Positions 63,301 through 64,000 of a stretch of 64,000 bases of DNA are shown one piece after another. The notes under the pieces were generated by a model that saw nothing but the letters and a program-made list of their open reading frames with translations, did no database searches and was not told the DNA's origin. Made by a program: the position numbers and the translations under genes. How positions within the stretch are numbered: the first letter of the stretch is position 1; each line of letters starts with the position of its first letter. This DNA comes from SZUA-36 sp963774415 (GTDB lineage Bacteria > Pseudomonadota > Gammaproteobacteria > Xanthomonadales > SZUA-36). Location: assembly GCA_963774415.1 (NCBI GenBank), contig CAVZEU010000004.1, positions 248,001 to 312,000 of the forward strand. Reading direction: 5' to 3'.

Positions 63301-64000
63301 CGCAGGGCGGGTCATCGCCGGGGGCCGCGACCTGGAGCAATTGCAGTCGCAGTTCGGCGATCAGGCCAGGCGCTCGTTCATGGACGAGGTCGGCGAAACG
63401 TACCGTTACGACGGTGAACGCGAATGGGTGTTTGGCGACTTGCCGGAAAGCGTTGTGCGCACCGGGCCGGACGGGAAAAAGGCGCGGGCCTGGCCTGGCC
63501 TGGTCGAGCAGCAGGATGGCGTGGGTTTGCGGCTGTTCGCGACGCGGAACGAAGCGGTCGAGGCGCACCATTTCGGTGTATTGCGGTTACTGGAGCTGCA
63601 GTTGCAAAGCCGCTTGCAGGACCTGCGCCGGCACCATGGGCTGAACGAGCGCAACCTGGTGGCCTGGGGCGCATTGGGCTCGACAACCGCGCTATTGACC
63701 GATTTGGCCAAAAGCAGCCTGGCGCTGGCGGCCGCGGAGCGGCCCGGCGGCGTGCGCGGCCCTGCGGGCTTCGAGGCCCTGTTGGCGGCCCTGCGTGTCG
63801 AAGTGGGCCCGGTATTCCGCCGCCAGGCCGGCGTGCTGGACCAGGCGCTTGGAATGTGGCGCGCCCTGTCACTGCATCTCGACCATGAATTTGAGGAGAC
63901 GCGTCCGCATGTATACCATGATATGCGCAGCCAGCTGGATGACATGGTATACGATGGTTTCCTCGCGGACCTTTCTCCCTCCCGGCTGGAACATTATCCG
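60365..64000 (+). CDS. hrpA: ATP-dependent RNA helicase HrpA (3' end outside window)
   Basis: Large DEAH-box helicase; E. coli HrpA resolves stalled or collided ribosomes. The frame is open for 1212 codons to the window edge (E. coli 1300). It shows Walker A IAGETGSGKTTQIPK near residue 103, TQPRRIAARAMA, DEAH in IIVDEAHERSLN, SATID (motif III), STNVAETSLTVP and QRKGRCGR-type QRKGRCGRLGPG (motif VI). The HrpA-specific C-terminal DUF3418 region follows. ATG 60365 is chosen because family similarity starts close behind it; no clear Shine-Dalgarno is seen. Truncation is due only to the window. Confidence 0.94.
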   Translation, partial: MRVEADARAALDRIEDQLDDLLQVDAPWCRQRIGAVRKKLGKGQDVSAQLDALEQRCTRSAQQCEARKASMPRPAYDPQLPITAHRDDIVAAIDKHQVLVIAGETGSGKTTQIPKMCIEAGRGVRGMIGCTQPRRIAARAMADRVAEELHTTLGELVGYQVRFREKLGRNTLVKFMTDGILLAETHNDRRLDAYDTIIVDEAHERSLNIDFLIGYLKRLLPRRPDLRVIVTSATIDTEKFARHFDAAPVIEVSGRGYPVDVVYQPLEADGGASSDRDLYQGIARALRHLNRIDPMGDTLVFLSGEREIHEARDFLKRQHFRHTEVLPLFARLSAAEQRRVFHPGPERRIILSTNVAETSLTVPRIRFVIDSGLARVSRYSHASRVQRLPIEAISRAAANQRKGRCGRLGPGVCVRLYSEEDFEARPEFTEPEILRTSLASVILRMLVAGLGSVERFPFLDRPPPRMVNDAYHLLFELGAIDKDKRVVELGRRLARWPVDVRLARMLIEGASLGCLRELLVLAAALTIQDPRERPLEAREAAEAAHARFDAGNSDFAALLKLWEYLVRERRERSGSQFRKLCGREFLNWQRVNEWFDLERQLRELAGEGQLRVNRKPASPEKIHMAVLAGLLSNIGKINPEDGSYTGPRSKRFRIFPGSGLFGQKPQWLMAAEIVETSKTWSRINAAIEPAWIEQQGAHLLRRHYFDPHWSRSKGRVIAFEQVSLFGLVIVERRPVDYGRIDPAEARRLFIRAALVRGELDTRARFMRSNRKVREEIEALEHKRRKHDVLVDEADLSDFFDARIPPEVCDSQSFERWLGQLGEKGRARLYLSHDVLLREQAGGAPPELYPDDMEIGLQTFPLRYHFEPGDAADGVTLTVPLAQLNTLQDGHLQWLVPGLQREKVTALIRALPKPQRRALTPAPQFAEAALQRLQGRYPEPFLPGLAAALSAISGLEIEAGDFAEAALPEYLRMRVEVIDGAGRVIAGGRDLEQLQSQFGDQARRSFMDEVGETYRYDGEREWVFGDLPESVVRTGPDGKKARAWPGLVEQQDGVGLRLFATRNEAVEAHHFGVLRLLELQLQSRLQDLRRHHGLNERNLVAWGALGSTTALLTDLAKSSLALAAAERPGGVRGPAGFEALLAALRVEVGPVFRRQAGVLDQALGMWRALSLHLDHEFEETRPHVYHDMRSQLDDMVYDGFLADLSPSRLEHYP

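Overview
The window is about 64 kb of GC-rich DNA (roughly 60-65% by eye) with tightly packed, often overlapping genes. It comes from a gammaproteobacterium. The evidence is conserved gene order: rsmI-rnpB-mraZ-rsmH-ftsLI-mur genes-ftsQAZ-lpxC-secA, yraN-lpoA-dolP next to rsmI, nrdR-ribD-ribE-ribB(A)-ribH-nusB-thiL-pgpA, bamD-rluD-pgeF and pilBCD-coaE. I would place it among non-enteric lineages (Chromatiales, Woeseiales or Xanthomonadales-like), but the sequence does not allow a genus call.

Layout. (1) 1-4.6 kb: the end of a surface-polysaccharide cluster (Wzt-type ABC exporter ATPase cut by the window edge, two GT2 glycosyltransferases, a methyltransferase, an SDR epimerase-like gene). (2) 4.6-14 kb: ettA, glyA, then the nrdR-riboflavin-nusB-thiL-pgpA operon. 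(3) 14-18.2 kb: dolP, yraN and lpoA on the minus strand, rsmI and RNase P RNA on the plus strand. (4) 18.3-35.1 kb: the division and cell wall (dcw) cluster from mraZ to ftsZ plus lpxC, in a nearly unbroken chain of 4-base overlaps; murD is absent from its usual place between mraY and ftsW. (5) 35.2-38.6 kb: a DciA-like gene and secA, which carries a 1-nt frameshift. (6) 38.8-50.6 kb, minus strand: coaE, pilD, pilC, pilB, two tandem type IV pilin genes, an O-antigen-ligase-like membrane protein, an EgtB-like oxygenase, and pilR-pilS. A strong sigma-54 promoter lies before the first-transcribed pilin, as expected for PilSR control. (7) 50.7-57.2 kb: sucCD, glutamine-dependent nadE, bamD, rluD, pgeF. 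(8) 57.2-64 kb: a lower-GC membrane-TPR gene, a threonine aldolase, and hrpA, which runs off the window.

The main unusual structure is a dispersed element present in three related copies (2759-2829, 7911-8175, 19907-20074). Its ends are terminal inverted repeats (22 bp and perfect in the fullest copy). Each copy fills the gap between two co-oriented genes, starting at or within 3 nt of a stop codon. In the two copies with intact right ends, that end supplies the Shine-Dalgarno sequence of the next gene (nrdR, ftsL), while the left end carries the complementary CTCCTT-like sequence. It looks like a small non-autonomous mobile element that may have become a translational or RNA-processing control element. 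Other items of note are an 11-copy ACTT tract directly at the 3' end of rnpB, MraZ operator boxes, a RibBA whose second domain lacks the zinc site, and an intergenic block made almost wholly of inverted repeats after the polysaccharide cluster.
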